Source of the DNA: Stomoxys calcitrans
Lineage: Eukaryota; Arthropoda; Insecta; Diptera; Muscidae
Length of the DNA: 64,000 bases
NCBI RefSeq assembly: GCF_963082655.1
Contig: NC_081554.1
Span: 67,461,217-67,525,216 of the forward strand
Direction of reading: 5' to 3'
Part shown: positions 30,255 to 41,800 of the stretch, piece by piece
Numbering within the stretch: position 1 is the stretch's first letter
Layout of the letters: every line of letters starts with the position of its first letter
Program-made: the position numbers and the translations under genes
The notes under the pieces: generated by a model
Told to the model about the DNA's origin: nothing
What the model saw: only the letters and a program-made list of their open reading frames with translations
Databases searched by the model: none

Positions 30255-33200
30255 CTATTTGGATTTTCTTCCATTGGTTTTTATTTCGTCGGATTTCTTT
30301 TTGAGCTTTGCAGCAACCACAATCCCTTCGGATGGTGACAATTTTCGCTTGACGCCGTTTACCTTTCCTTTTGGGTGTTTGCTGGCCATGTGTTGCTCCA
30401 GACCTTTTGCAAAGGATATACCACAAATTTCGCAAATATTTTTTTTGCGAACCAAGTGATTCTTTTGTATGTGTGATCCCATTTCATCGACGGTAAGGAA
30501 ACATAAAACACACATATCCTTGGGCCAGCTTCTGCGGGCATGGCTCTCCTTCATATGCAAAGATTTCGCATAAGGAGTTTTGAAAACCTTTGAACAGAGC
30601 GGACATTTCTGTGAAGTTTGGGCAAAGTGCAGGTTGCGCATGTGAATGTACATGGAACAGATTTGTGTTGAACGCATCTTACATATGGTGCATACAAAGG
30701 AGGCGTGGGGCAAATGTGTTAAACGATGACGCCGTTGTCTCGATATATGCTCGCGGAGTACTAGCTGGCAATCGGGACATTTTAACTGGCCGGTTTTTGC
30801 ATCACTCACACTAAGTTGAGATGCATTGAAAAACGAGTGCTGGGTTTTTATATGGCGCTCCCAAAGGTGCAGCGATTTGAATGACTTGTTGCATTCGGGA
30901 CACGCAAATGCTATAAAATCCTTAAATTCCTGAAATAATTTAGCATTCGCATCAAAAAATGACTGGTCCTCAGAGTTTTCTGCTGCTATGGTTCTGTCGG
31001 ATTCGAGCAGCTCATTCTTTATGACGCTCTTGGTGGGATCATCCTCAATTTCCGATTTTATTTTTGTTTTTGGTACAGCTGCTATAACCGCTGCGTTTCC
31101 TCTCTTTGGGGTCTTTCGTGAAATTTTTGCCTCAACTTCCTCTTCTGTTTTTATTAAGGATTTTCGAGTTTTTTCTGTCTTCTCCTTATCCTGCTCCTTC
31201 TTAACCGAGCGTAGTTGGTAGGCCTCTTTTTCCTGTTTTATCTCCAACTCAGCGGGCATGTCGGAGCTGTTATAGTGATAGCTTTTCACATGATGCATGG
31301 CCCGCTTATGCAGACTAAAAGTTCGATTGCATTTCCTACATCTAAAGGGCTTCTCATCCAAATGATGAAAATAGTGGGGCACAATTACTCCGCTGATATT
31401 GCTGTTCAGCAGATTGCGACATATTTTGCACATAGTTTTATTTGCCACATCCTTTAAAGAGGCCTTTGTAAAATATTGCTGAAAGTTATTGTGTACAGTG
31501 CGAAAATGTTTTGTCAAAGCTTCAAGATCGGGAAATTTCTTATTATTGCACAGCGGACAACAGTAGCTTAGATAGCTGTGAGGTGTGGCATACTCAGGTT
31601 CAGTTTTTAGTTTGTAAACTTTGTTTGTCTGTGCTGCTACCAGTGTTTCCTTATGGTTTGTTCTTAAATCAGCATTCTCCTCGCAGCACCCCTGTAGTGC
31701 ATGGTTCAAAGCTGAGCTGTATGTGGCCAAAGGTTCTAGACATTGTCGGCACAAGTAGGGCATAAAAGGCAAATGTTGAAAACGATGTTTGTGTAGCTCG
31801 ACTGCAGATTTAGTTACCTGTGCCAAACACTCCATGCACTGTAACTGATCTTCATCCCCCGGTATGGGCGACATGTTTAGTCCCTCTAACGTGTTAATGT
31901 GGTGGATCTCACGCACATGTTGCCGCCATTCATCAAAATGTTCGAATTCGTATTTGCAAAATGGGCACACATGCTTGACATACACCTCAAATTCGTTCCA
32001 GCTGCTTATTTTTCTAATTGCATCTTTGCTATCCTCCATGGCGGCTTCATTGGCTTTATGCGAGTGTTTGTGGTGATAGAAGTTCTTCATAGATGTACAT
32101 AAATGCATGGCGGGCAATTCTTGAAAGCGGTTCGTTGCCTCACAAAATTTGCAGCTCCAAAAACAGTTCTCTTGGTGAATTAGAAAATGAGCCAACAACT
32201 TAGAGGTGTCCTCGATTTTGGTGAAAATTTTTAAGCATTCTGAACACTGCAAGTACTGGCCATTATCGAATTTACGCAACTTTAGAGCTTTCCAATTGTT
32301 CAGCTTATGCACATTCATCATGTGCTCCAGGTAGTTTTTTTTACACCCCTCAAATGTTTGAACACACAAGTGACAACTATAGCGGAATTTTCCCCAGAAT
32401 TCTCGACTGTGTTCGGAAAAGAAATGCAGCTCAATGGCAGCATTGTTTTTGAAAATTTGCCGGCATTTAGGACATTCAACGCCTTCCGCCTTAATATCAT
32501 TTGAGCTAAAGCTGTTTGCTTTTTCCTCGGCAGCATGAGTTTCCTTTTGATGTTGTTTCAAATCGAAGATAGATGCATCAGCATGCCCGCAGATGGTGCA
32601 CACAAATATTTCTATACCACTAGGGCTTTCCTCGCAATGATTCCAAATGTAATGGAACATGTGATTGACTTTGGAATTTATATTAAGCTTGCACAGTATA
32701 CAAAATGCCAAATTTTCAGTCTGAAAGCGAAATGCGGCAAGCATTTTGGCATAGAAACTCTGGTGCAAGTCACGTATGTGTTTAAGCCAATTGTAGGGAC
32801 TAAAGGAGAACGTTTCACCACAAATGTGACATTTGATTTTCATGTATTTGCGGGCCAACAAATCTTTTACGGCTGTGACACATTGGTTTTCCTCACTGTG
32901 CTCCAGCAGCGTAAGACCATTCAAACCTTTGCTTCTGCGAGTTCTTCTGCCGACGACAAAATTGTTGTCATTTAGCAATCTGTTACCATCTTTTACTTCA
33001 TCAGCAACCATATTAGATTTGAAGGGGCTTTTTAACTTGCTCATGGTTACAACTGAGTCCGTTCTATCCTCCTTATCAAACTCCTCAGACTTTGGCAACT
33101 CTTGACCTATGCCTGAATATCCAATACAGAAACTGGATTCTAGGGGCTCGTTTACTACTCCTATATCATCATTACAACTACTAAAGCTGTTATTTAAACT

Positions 33201-33563
33201 ATCATAAATATCGTCTTCTTCATCAGTAATTTCAATGACATCATCTTCCTGTACAGGTATTGGAAGCAATTGCCGCTGTGGTTGGACTTCATAAAAGCTG
33301 CACGAGCTCGCCATTGCGCCTGTTGTGGACGGACTAATTTTGAAAGACATGTCTTTATCCTCAATTTCATCCTCTTCATCATCATCATCCAGACCGCCAA
33401 TGAAGCACCATCGTACATTGGAATCATCTATGTCATCTATAATCAATTCTTCCTCTTCTTTTATTTCCACGGGAACATTTTGTAAACTGTAGATGCTTTT
33501 CATATCAGCTTGCTGAGCTTGTGTGGCTGAAGCTTCACAATTGTCACTTATTTTGTATACCAT
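30255..33563 (-). CDS. C2H2 zinc-finger protein, 1102 residues, single exon
   Basis: An uninterrupted frame starts at an ATG at 33563 and stops with TAG at 30255. Residues 1-240 are acidic and Ser-rich with a SUMO-consensus-like IKEE near residue 34 and several Asp/Glu runs. From about residue 245 onward there are roughly 19 Cys2-His2-type units, for example CHICGETF..HIRDLH, CPKCRQIF..FFSEH, CRKCNRTFSLHKRAMHHVKS, CPECNKSF..HIKTQH, CPLCSKVF..HMKESH and CEICGISF..HMASKH. The fingers fall in two clusters split by a charged Lys/Glu linker of about 120 residues (near 780-900). Some units are irregular (for example HHC or C2HC endings). Many fingers with variable linkers suggest a nuclear DNA- or RNA-binding regulator. 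No ZAD domain is visible at the N-terminus. The C-terminus is strongly basic (GRKSK). A poly(A) signal lies at 30225-30230 (AATAAA on the minus strand). I do not recognise a specific orthologue. Confidence 0.93.
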   Translation of the reverse strand: MVYKISDNCEASATQAQQADMKSIYSLQNVPVEIKEEEELIIDDIDDSNVRWCFIGGLDDDDEEDEIEDKDMSFKISPSTTGAMASSCSFYEVQPQRQLLPIPVQEDDVIEITDEEDDIYDSLNNSFSSCNDDIGVVNEPLESSFCIGYSGIGQELPKSEEFDKEDRTDSVVTMSKLKSPFKSNMVADEVKDGNRLLNDNNFVVGRRTRRSKGLNGLTLLEHSEENQCVTAVKDLLARKYMKIKCHICGETFSFSPYNWLKHIRDLHQSFYAKMLAAFRFQTENLAFCILCKLNINSKVNHMFHYIWNHCEESPSGIEIFVCTICGHADASIFDLKQHQKETHAAEEKANSFSSNDIKAEGVECPKCRQIFKNNAAIELHFFSEHSREFWGKFRYSCHLCVQTFEGCKKNYLEHMMNVHKLNNWKALKLRKFDNGQYLQCSECLKIFTKIEDTSKLLAHFLIHQENCFWSCKFCEATNRFQELPAMHLCTSMKNFYHHKHSHKANEAAMEDSKDAIRKISSWNEFEVYVKHVCPFCKYEFEHFDEWRQHVREIHHINTLEGLNMSPIPGDEDQLQCMECLAQVTKSAVELHKHRFQHLPFMPYLCRQCLEPLATYSSALNHALQGCCEENADLRTNHKETLVAAQTNKVYKLKTEPEYATPHSYLSYCCPLCNNKKFPDLEALTKHFRTVHNNFQQYFTKASLKDVANKTMCKICRNLLNSNISGVIVPHYFHHLDEKPFRCRKCNRTFSLHKRAMHHVKSYHYNSSDMPAELEIKQEKEAYQLRSVKKEQDKEKTEKTRKSLIKTEEEVEAKISRKTPKRGNAAVIAAVPKTKIKSEIEDDPTKSVIKNELLESDRTIAAENSEDQSFFDANAKLFQEFKDFIAFACPECNKSFKSLHLWERHIKTQHSFFNASQLSVSDAKTGQLKCPDCQLVLREHISRQRRHRLTHLPHASFVCTICKMRSTQICSMYIHMRNLHFAQTSQKCPLCSKVFKTPYAKSLHMKESHARRSWPKDMCVLCFLTVDEMGSHIQKNHLVRKKNICEICGISFAKGLEQHMASKHPKGKVNGVKRKLSPSEGIVVAAKLKKKSDEIKTNGRKSK

Positions 33564-33569
33564 TTTAGC

Positions 33570-34020
33570 AATTATCGATTTGTGTTATGAATACACAAAA
33601 TTGCAATAAATTTCATTCAATTTAGAAAATCTTTTAGCTATTGTAAACAAACAAAAAAAACTGGTTACTGTACGTTATGGAAGAGGATAGTTGTGTAGCG
33701 TTGTTGTAAAATAATACCAGAACACGAAGCTGGAACTAATATTAACAACGCCGACGCGATTAAAAATATTGAACGGCAGCGAACTATGATAGCAACTTGA
33801 ACTGTAACATAAAGCGTCAACGTCTGTCTATTATTAACCTTCGATACATGAATCCGGGGTACAATTAAGAAGTATTCGTCATTAGCACAATAACAAATAA
33901 CAAAAAACTACCCCCAACGAAACTATCTTGATTGACAAATGCAAGACCACGTTCATGGTTGAATTAACAAGGTTGGCTCACTTGCCCAACAGCAATGGAA
34001 TCAACTATACAACACTGTGG
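33570..34020. promoter_or_regulatory. Upstream region of the zinc-finger gene, non-repetitive
   Basis: About 450 bp of sequence without recognised repeat lies between the zinc-finger start codon and the first MITE. It is the likely promoter region of the minus-strand gene by position only. I see no TATA box I would defend. Confidence 0.4.
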
Positions 34021-34250
34021 TAATGGTTTACAGGTAGGGGCAGTTGCCCAACAACAAAATATTGAGTGCACAATCCGTCTATATAAATGATTAGTTACTT
34101 AGTTCGCGCCATTTTTCGTTGTTTGTGTGGCTATGGTTCTTCACTATAATACAAACACAACCACAACTCGTTGACAGATAGTGTACTTTGCGAGAAAAAA
34201 TTGTAGTCAGCTGTTAACGGTACAATACCTGGTAATTATGTCATGCGTCA
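34020..34250 (+). repeat. Dispersed repeat family R
   Basis: Begins 'caggtaggggcagttgccca' and includes 'acaaccacaactcgttgaca' and 'cagctgttaacggtac'. It matches 26011-26265 (+) and 14408-14595 (-). A short reverse fragment is at 35480-35530. Confidence 0.7.
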
Positions 34251-34330
34251 ACGTCTGTCTATTATTAACCTTCGATAAGTGAATCTACCCCCCAAAAAAA
34301 AAAAACTAAAATCCATACCAAGCATTTGAC

Positions 34331-34606
34331 CATGGCGAAACAATTAAAGATAGTCTCATTTGTACAACAACCACAAATAATATGTCGCAATCTGCCATCT
34401 TGTTATCAAGCTGATCGTACTTTTGCCAACACACGCAAAGAAATTTGTTTTGGTGTGTGTATACGTGTGCGTACATGAGCAGAGAATATGCAAGAAAGAA
34501 GATAACAACAAAGAGAATGCAAACAAAATCTGTCATCTTAATACCGTCAAACCTGGTCAGCTGTTAACGGGTGTTCGCGTGAGAGCACCCTTTTTAAATC
34601 TGCTTT
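34331..34606 (+). mobile_element. Non-autonomous DNA element (MITE family G), copy 1
   Basis: Aligns over its whole length with 56741-57017, including 'atgagcagagaatatgc' and 'taccgtcaaacctgg'. Imperfect terminal inverted repeats: left 'gcgaaacaattaaag', right ending 'tttttaaatctgcttt'. No coding capacity. Confidence 0.8.
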
Positions 34607-34689
34607 GGGATTTGAAGACAACTCTGGAGTTGGACAATTCCATCAGCTGGGCGAGTGGGCCAACCTTGTTAATTCAACCCTGACCCCTT

Positions 34690-35530
34690 TTACACCTAAA
34701 ATCCGGATTTAATGGCTCGATCAGCTGTTTCCCTTTATAAAATCGGCTGACGAGAGCCTTAAATCTGGATTCAATGTGGTTTTATACATAAACTTTGCTT
34801 TACAATTTATCTTCCTCAAAAGCGTTGCTTTTGTTTCCCACACTAATTTTTGGATTATTTGCTCTTAGAGAGATTTTGGAAATCTCGTGTTTCCAGCAAG
34901 GTTTCCCATACATTTTTAGTGTGAGCAAATATACTTACTTGCAGCAAATCTCCTTCAAAATGATATATGTTTAACACAATAATAATGCTGATCACAATAA
35001 AAACGCTGACAAATTACTTGAATCGTAGTGTAAACGGGTTTTGGATATTATCTCAAATCAAGTAGAATCGGGCTCCACTTTTTTGTCCTCAAAAGATAGC
35101 GGAAATATGTAGAGCCTAGCCGCAGTAAGACAAATTTGACAGGCAGGAGCAGTTGGCCAAAAAATCAAGTGCAATATCGGTCAAAATTTGATTTTATGTA
35201 TGTTACTAGTTTGCGCAATTTTTCTTTGCTTGTGTGTGCTAAGGATTCACTAATAGAAGGTTAGATCACGTGCGAAAACATAATGTGGATAGGCCCCACG
35301 AAGATCATTAAGGATGTCAAATCTGCCAAATGTCATCATATAGAAGTAAACGTAAACAAAGAATAAATGTAAAAAGAGAACAAGTTCATATTCTCAATAC
35401 CAAGTACTGCCAAACAATAGAAATATTGTATGCCTCCTGATCGCCTGGCTTATCCATATTCAGTGAATCCTGGTGTATGCTATGGTTCTTAACCATGACA
35501 TAATTACCAGGTAGTGTACCGTTAACAACC
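34690..35530. repeat. Repeat debris shared with 25490-26000
   Basis: Words such as 'ctcgtgtttccagcaaggtt', 'atcacaataaaaacgctgac' and 'aggcaggagcagttggccaa' match the 25.5-26.3 kb block. 35482-35530 is a reverse-oriented family R end. Confidence 0.55.
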
Positions 35531-35889
35531 GCATATATGAATATATCTTGCTTTTACCAATATCGAATTATCTTGACATAACATATGTTTTAAGTTTTGC
35601 GCAACTCTTCCGCAATCTAAACAGAATACCCTGCTTAAACATATGTCATCGCACCACGCCATTATTTTGGTACATATCGCTTGCAATAACTCAGAGTTGG
35701 CAACTTTTTTTTTGCTTAAGCCGGATTAGGGGTGGTTGTTTTCCTCAGTGATCCGTTTCCCATCGTTTAATAAACAACAAACAAAAGGTATTTTATTTAT
35801 TTAATAAAATGAAAGCTACCAATGATGATGGAAAAGTAAAACACATGCATGATTTTTTATAATTGAACAAATCGACGCTCCTGGAAAAC

Positions 35890-38800
35890 ATGGCTAATAC
35901 AAGTGAGACAAAAGGTAAAATCAAAGGTGAAGTAGTTTTATGCATGAGTGAATTTGTTTGTACATTGCACACTTTTAAGCCGAATAACTGGTTCTGGCAC
36001 TCAATGCTGTTGCTGTGTAAACTGGATATGCAAGACTTTAGAAAAAGGCTGGAATAAAATAGCTCGCAAATTATTTTAGTTTTTATGTGGGCTGTTTAGA
36101 TGAAAAAAAATCGCTCAAAGAATAAGGCATCAAGAAGCTCAATAAGTCATTGAGGGGCGACTATTTATATGGAGCTATATCTATTAAGCGGTATACAGAT
36201 ACGTTAATGTGAAAACTCTTACTGTCTGCCCTACTGTTTCAAAACATCAGGCATCTGGAAAAAATTATCCATTCCGTTGATGTAAGATGTCTTTTTGAAG
36301 ATATGTTGGCTGTTAGATTTCAATTGTTTCTAACTGCGCATAAATGAGTGGATTTGTTTTTTAATGTTATAAATAGCGAACCTTTTTTTCTTTTTCAGTT
36401 TCTCGAGAGTGTGCCGAAACATTTAATGAAGTCAAAAATAAGGCTATGAAAAATGACGAAAACTTAAAATCTAAATATATTCTTAATGCAAGGTATGTCG
36501 TTTTATTCTTTATTATCATTCTTTTAAAAATAATTCCAAAACTCCCACTATGCTATGTCTACATTGACTAGTTTTGCTTATGTTGTTTTGAAAAACATCG
36601 CAACCATTTACACTAGTTGAGATGTTTTGGAAATTGCATTTTTTATACCCACCACCGAAGGTATATTAATTTTGTCATTCCGTTTGCAACACAACGAAAT
36701 ATCCGCTTCCGTCCCTATCTTGCATATAAAAATGAATTTTTGTTTGTTTGTCTGTTCCGTATAGACTCAAAAACGGCTGAACCGATTTTCTTGAAATTTT
36801 CACAGATGAAGGGGGCGGACCCTCCCCCTTACCCTAATTTCCAAAAACGCCAGCTCTCGGAGATGGGTGGTGCGGATTTAAGCGAAATTTTGTGTGCCGT
36901 CTTATAAATAGTAATCTAAAAACAAAAATTTGGTATCTAAATTTCGGATGGGGTACCTAGAGGGCCGCCCCACCCCCAAAACCTACCAAATATATATTTA
37001 GACCAATCACGACAATATAGGACTCAAATGAAAGGTATTTAGGATAGGAAAACGTATCTGATATCCAATTGTGGGATCAGGTGTAAAGGGGGGGGGGGGG
37101 TGGGGGGGGTCATCCCAACCCCCAAAACACCCCTAAATCGGGCATATTTACTGACCATAGCAATATGGGACTCAAATGAAAGGTATTTGCGAGTAGAATT
37201 CGATTCTGATTTCTAAATGTGGGACCACGGTTCTGGGAGTTCTCTCCTTTCCCAAAACACCCCCCAAATAGGACTTGTTTACTGACCATGGCAAAATGGG
37301 GCGTCACTGAGTAGCATCCTCATCCCATCCCTCAAAACATCCCACAAACCGGTCATGTTTTTCGACTATGGAAATATGAGGCTCAAATGAAAGGTCATTG
37401 GGAGTAAAGCACAAATCTGATATGAACATTCGGGACTAACTGTCGTCCCACCCTCACAACAACACACAAATAGAACATATTTGCTCACCATGACAATTTG
37501 GAGTGGAGCTCGATATTGATAGTTTTTAGGGTTCATACCCTTACTTTTGCAATAAGGGGTTTAAATGAAAGGTGTTTGAGATTAGAAAACTAATTTGATA
37601 TCCAATTTTGAAGCCAATGGCAATTTGGGGTTCAAATGAATGATATTTGGAAGTAGAGCACAATGCTGATATATTTTCAGGACTAAGTGCTTGGGGGACC
37701 ACCCCACTCCCCAAAACACCCCTCAATCGGGCATATTTACAGACCATGCCAATGTGGGGCTCAAATGAAAGGTATTGGGGAGTAGAGCACGGAATTGATA
37801 CCCACTTTCGGGACAGATTTGCTGGGCATCTACCCCTTTCCCAAAGCACCCTACAAACAGCAATTATTTGCTGACCATCGTAATATGGGGCTCAAATAAA
37901 GATATTTGGGAGTTACTGATATCCAAATGTGGGACCATGTATTCGGGGCACCGCCCTTTCCCCATAACACGTCCCAAGGAGTACAAATTTACCGACCATG
38001 GCAATATGTGATTCAAAATCGAATTTGATAACAAATTTTAGGGCCAAGTATTTGGGGACGCCTCATTCCATAAACTCTCCTTAAACAAATGGCAATATGG
38101 GGTTTAAATAAACGGTATTTGAAAGTAGAGCACGATGTTTATATTTTTTCAAGGCTAAGAGTCTGGGGGAAAATTGGACATAAATATTTATCGATCATGA
38201 CAATATGGGGCTCAAATGAGAAGTATTTGGGAAATTCTAAAATCGCCATGGGAATATCGGAATCAAATAAAGTGTTTTAAGAATGGAGTACAACTAACAT
38301 CCTAACTTAAATGACCCTGAATTCATAGACCAATAAAGATAATATGGATTCAGATAAAGGCATTTATATTGTTATGCTATTAGGCAAGCGATATACATAT
38401 ACTTTTTTTCGTAGCATGGTAGTTTACTAAAAGTTCTTTATTTGTCGAAAATAAATTTGCATGGTAGAGCTAAAACCTTTGATACAGGATCATTTAAAGT
38501 AATTTCTATATAATTTATATATTCGACATGGTTGCGTATGATTGATTGTCATACGCCACCTTAGTGACTAGTTTCCAACCAAAATGCCAAACTATGTGTT
38601 CTAAGAGCTTTATAGCTTCTCTTTTCTCACTAGAACATAACATTTATATATCATAACCTTTATATATATTTATTCAAATAAAATTAAAACAAAATAAATA
38701 AAAATGTTTTTATTTCTTTAGTGACAAAAAGCCCGATTCTGTACCTCATATACAAAATGGACAAGATGAAACCTCTTTGTTCAATCATCATTCTTTGAAG

Positions 38801-41800
38801 GAAGATCATCTATTAGCACAAGCTCTAAAAGAACTGAATCTCTATGACGAATTGTATGAGTTTATGAAGTGTAAGTATCGATATTTATTCAAGTACAGTT
38901 ATATACACTCGAAAAAGGATCCAATGGGCATTTCAAAAATAGAACTTTAATTTTTATATTGGTAAAAATTTTTGTACAATGTCCGTTTGCTAAGATTAAT
39001 ATCTGTTATTGTTGAGAGTGAGCTATAGCTCTAAAACATTTTTGATACTTGGCCTTTAGCAAACAATACTATACTAATGGTATACTAATTTCATCGTTCC
39101 GTTTGTAACACCTCGAAATATGCATCTAGGACTCCATAAAGTATATATATTCTTGATCGTCATGACATTTTAAGTCGATCTAGCCATGTCCGTCCGTCTG
39201 TCGAAAGCACGCTTACTTTCGAAGGAGTATAGCTAGGTTAGGTTAGGTTGAAAAGAGGATGCAGATATTACTCCGCCCCATGCCACTATGGACATGCACC
39301 TAAGCCAGTAATCGGCTTGTTGTGCGCTGTAAAGGAGTATATCGAGGCGTTTGAAATTTTGAACATATACTTCTTATTAGTATAGGTAGTTTGGGATTGT
39401 AAATAGGCCAAATCGGTCCATGTTTTGATATAGCTGCCATATAAATCGGGGAGGCCACCGTAGCGCAGAGGTAAGCATGTCCGCCTATGACTCTGAACGC
39501 CTGTGTTCGTATCCTGGCGAGACTATCAGAAAAAATTATCAGCGGTGAGGTACTATTTCATGTAAAACTTCTCTCCAAAGAGGTGTCGCACTGCGGGTCG
39601 CCGTTCGGACTCGGCTATAAAAGGAGACCGCTTATCATTGGGCTTAAACTTGAATCGGACTGCACTCATTGATATATGAGAAGTTTGAGCCTGTTCCTTA
39701 GCGGAATGTTCATGGGCAAAATTTGCATTTGCCACATAAATCGAGCTTGGGTCTTGACTTCTTGAGCTTTCAGAGGGCTCAATTCATATCCGATTTGGCT
39801 GAAATTTTTAACCTGGTGTTTTGATATCACTTCCAACAACTGTTACAAATATGGTCTAAATCGGTTGATAACCTCATATAGCTGCTAAATAAATCGATCT
39901 TTGGTACTGACTTCTTGAGATTCTAAAGAGCGCAATTCTAATCCGATCTGGCCAAAAGTGTTTTATTTTGACCTACAACAACTGTGTCAAGTATGGTGTA
40001 AATCAGTCCATATCCTGATATAGCCACCATATAAATCGATCTCCCGACTACACTTCTTGGGCTTCTAGAGCGCGCAATTCATATCCAATATGGTTGAAAT
40101 TTTGCATATGTTGTTCTGGTGTGACTTCCAACAACTGTTCCAAGTATGGTCTTAATCGATATGTAGCCTGATATAGATGCCATATAAACCGATTTCCCAG
40201 TTTAATTATGACTTTAATTATGACTCCTAACAGCCATGGCAAGTACGGTACCATATCGGTCCAAAACTTGATATAGCTCATTTGTATTTGAACAAGTAAA
40301 AAGGCGCTGGATACCCACCACCTCGGGTATATATGTAAACCATCTTTCGTCATTGTCCGGTGAAAAAAAGCCTAGTTTATGCCCCTATAGCAACTATATA
40401 GAAATATGGTCCGTTTTGGCCCAAATTCGGCACGGACATTGAGTGGTATAATAAGTACAACTCATTGTTCAATTTTGAAGAGCAAAAAATTGGTCTTTTT
40501 GGTAGCTATATCCAAATATAGACCGATCTGAAGCATATAGGACACGGACGTCGAAAAGCCTAACATAAGTCAATGTCCACAATTTTGGTGAAATCAGACA
40601 ATAAATGCGTCTTTTATGGTCCCAATACCTTAAATCGAGAGATCGGTCTATATGGCAGCTACTATATTCACATCTGGATCGAGCTGGTCCAAAGTGAAGA
40701 AGTTTGTCGAAGGGCCTTTCACAACTCACTGTCCCAAATTTCGGCGACATCGGACATATAGCAGTCACATAGAGCGATGTGCCGATTAAGAGCCTAAATC
40801 TCATAAAAGCTTTATTTATTACCCGATTTTTTTGAAATTTGAAAGTTATCCAATTTTCACCGGATTGTGGCGAAAGGGGGTTTACATATATACCCGTGGT
40901 GGTGGGTATCCAAAGTTCGGCCCGGCCTAATTCCTTTTTACTTGTTTACTATTTGGTTGCCCAAAAAGTAATTGCGGATTTTTCATATAGTCGGCGTTGA
41001 CAAATTTTTTCACAGCTTGTGACTCTGTAATTGCATTCTTTCTTCTGTCAGTTATCAGCTGTTACTTTTAGCTTGCTTTAGAAAAAAAGGGTAAAAAAAG
41101 TATATTTGATTAAAGTTCATTCTAAGTTTTATTAAAAATGGATTTACTTTCTTTTAAAAAATCCGCAATTACTTTTTGGGCAACCCAATATATTATCTGT
41201 ACATTTCTTCCACCATAAATGCATGCATACATAAATGAATAAATATGAATTTAGTAGATTTTTGTCTGCTGTTATTTGAAATCGTAAAAAGCTGTTCAAA
41301 TTTTAAAATATTGGAAAAAATATATAATATATACAATAGATATTACCTTATAAAATATATAGAAATTGTTTAGGTATTTAAGGCATTTTTAGGCTACAGT
41401 CAATTTTTCACCTTCTTAAAACAGCTCATAATGTTTGCTGTTTTAGCAAAAATTTACTGCTGTCCCATTTTCAGCAAATTTTTGTCGTTTCATCAATATT
41501 TTTTTTTTTTTACTAAAAAATTTCTCTGAGTGTATATTTTGAAATCATTTTATAATTTATTTATTTTTTATGCTTATAGCATTGGCATTTAAGGCCATCA
41601 GCTGGCGATTTTTTATTAAAAATATTTAGCTTGTTGTCTTTATAGCAAAATGCATCACAGCGGAAGCACTTAAATTCATGAAATGGAGACATATAGATGA
41701 ACTATTTAACGGAACAAAATTACATTTAAAAATAATCTTTGAGGCTCGACTTTCGGAATGGCAGTTACGGAAAAGAAGGAGTACCTATGATCACGGAATA

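Larger units (their letters stand above)
39080..40290 (+). repeat. Mini-me-like element with two nested retroposon insertions
   Basis: 'taaagtatatatattcttga' and 'catgtccgtccgtctgtcga' mark the 5' portion, and 'cgatttggctgaaatttt' monomers continue to about 40290. A 100-bp LINE A tail (39232-39331) and a SINE-1 (39449-39730) sit inside. Confidence 0.75.

Noticed and set aside
32535..32975. 146-residue plus-strand ORF
   Set aside because: It lies antisense to the zinc-finger gene, whose frame carries the regular Cys/His pattern.
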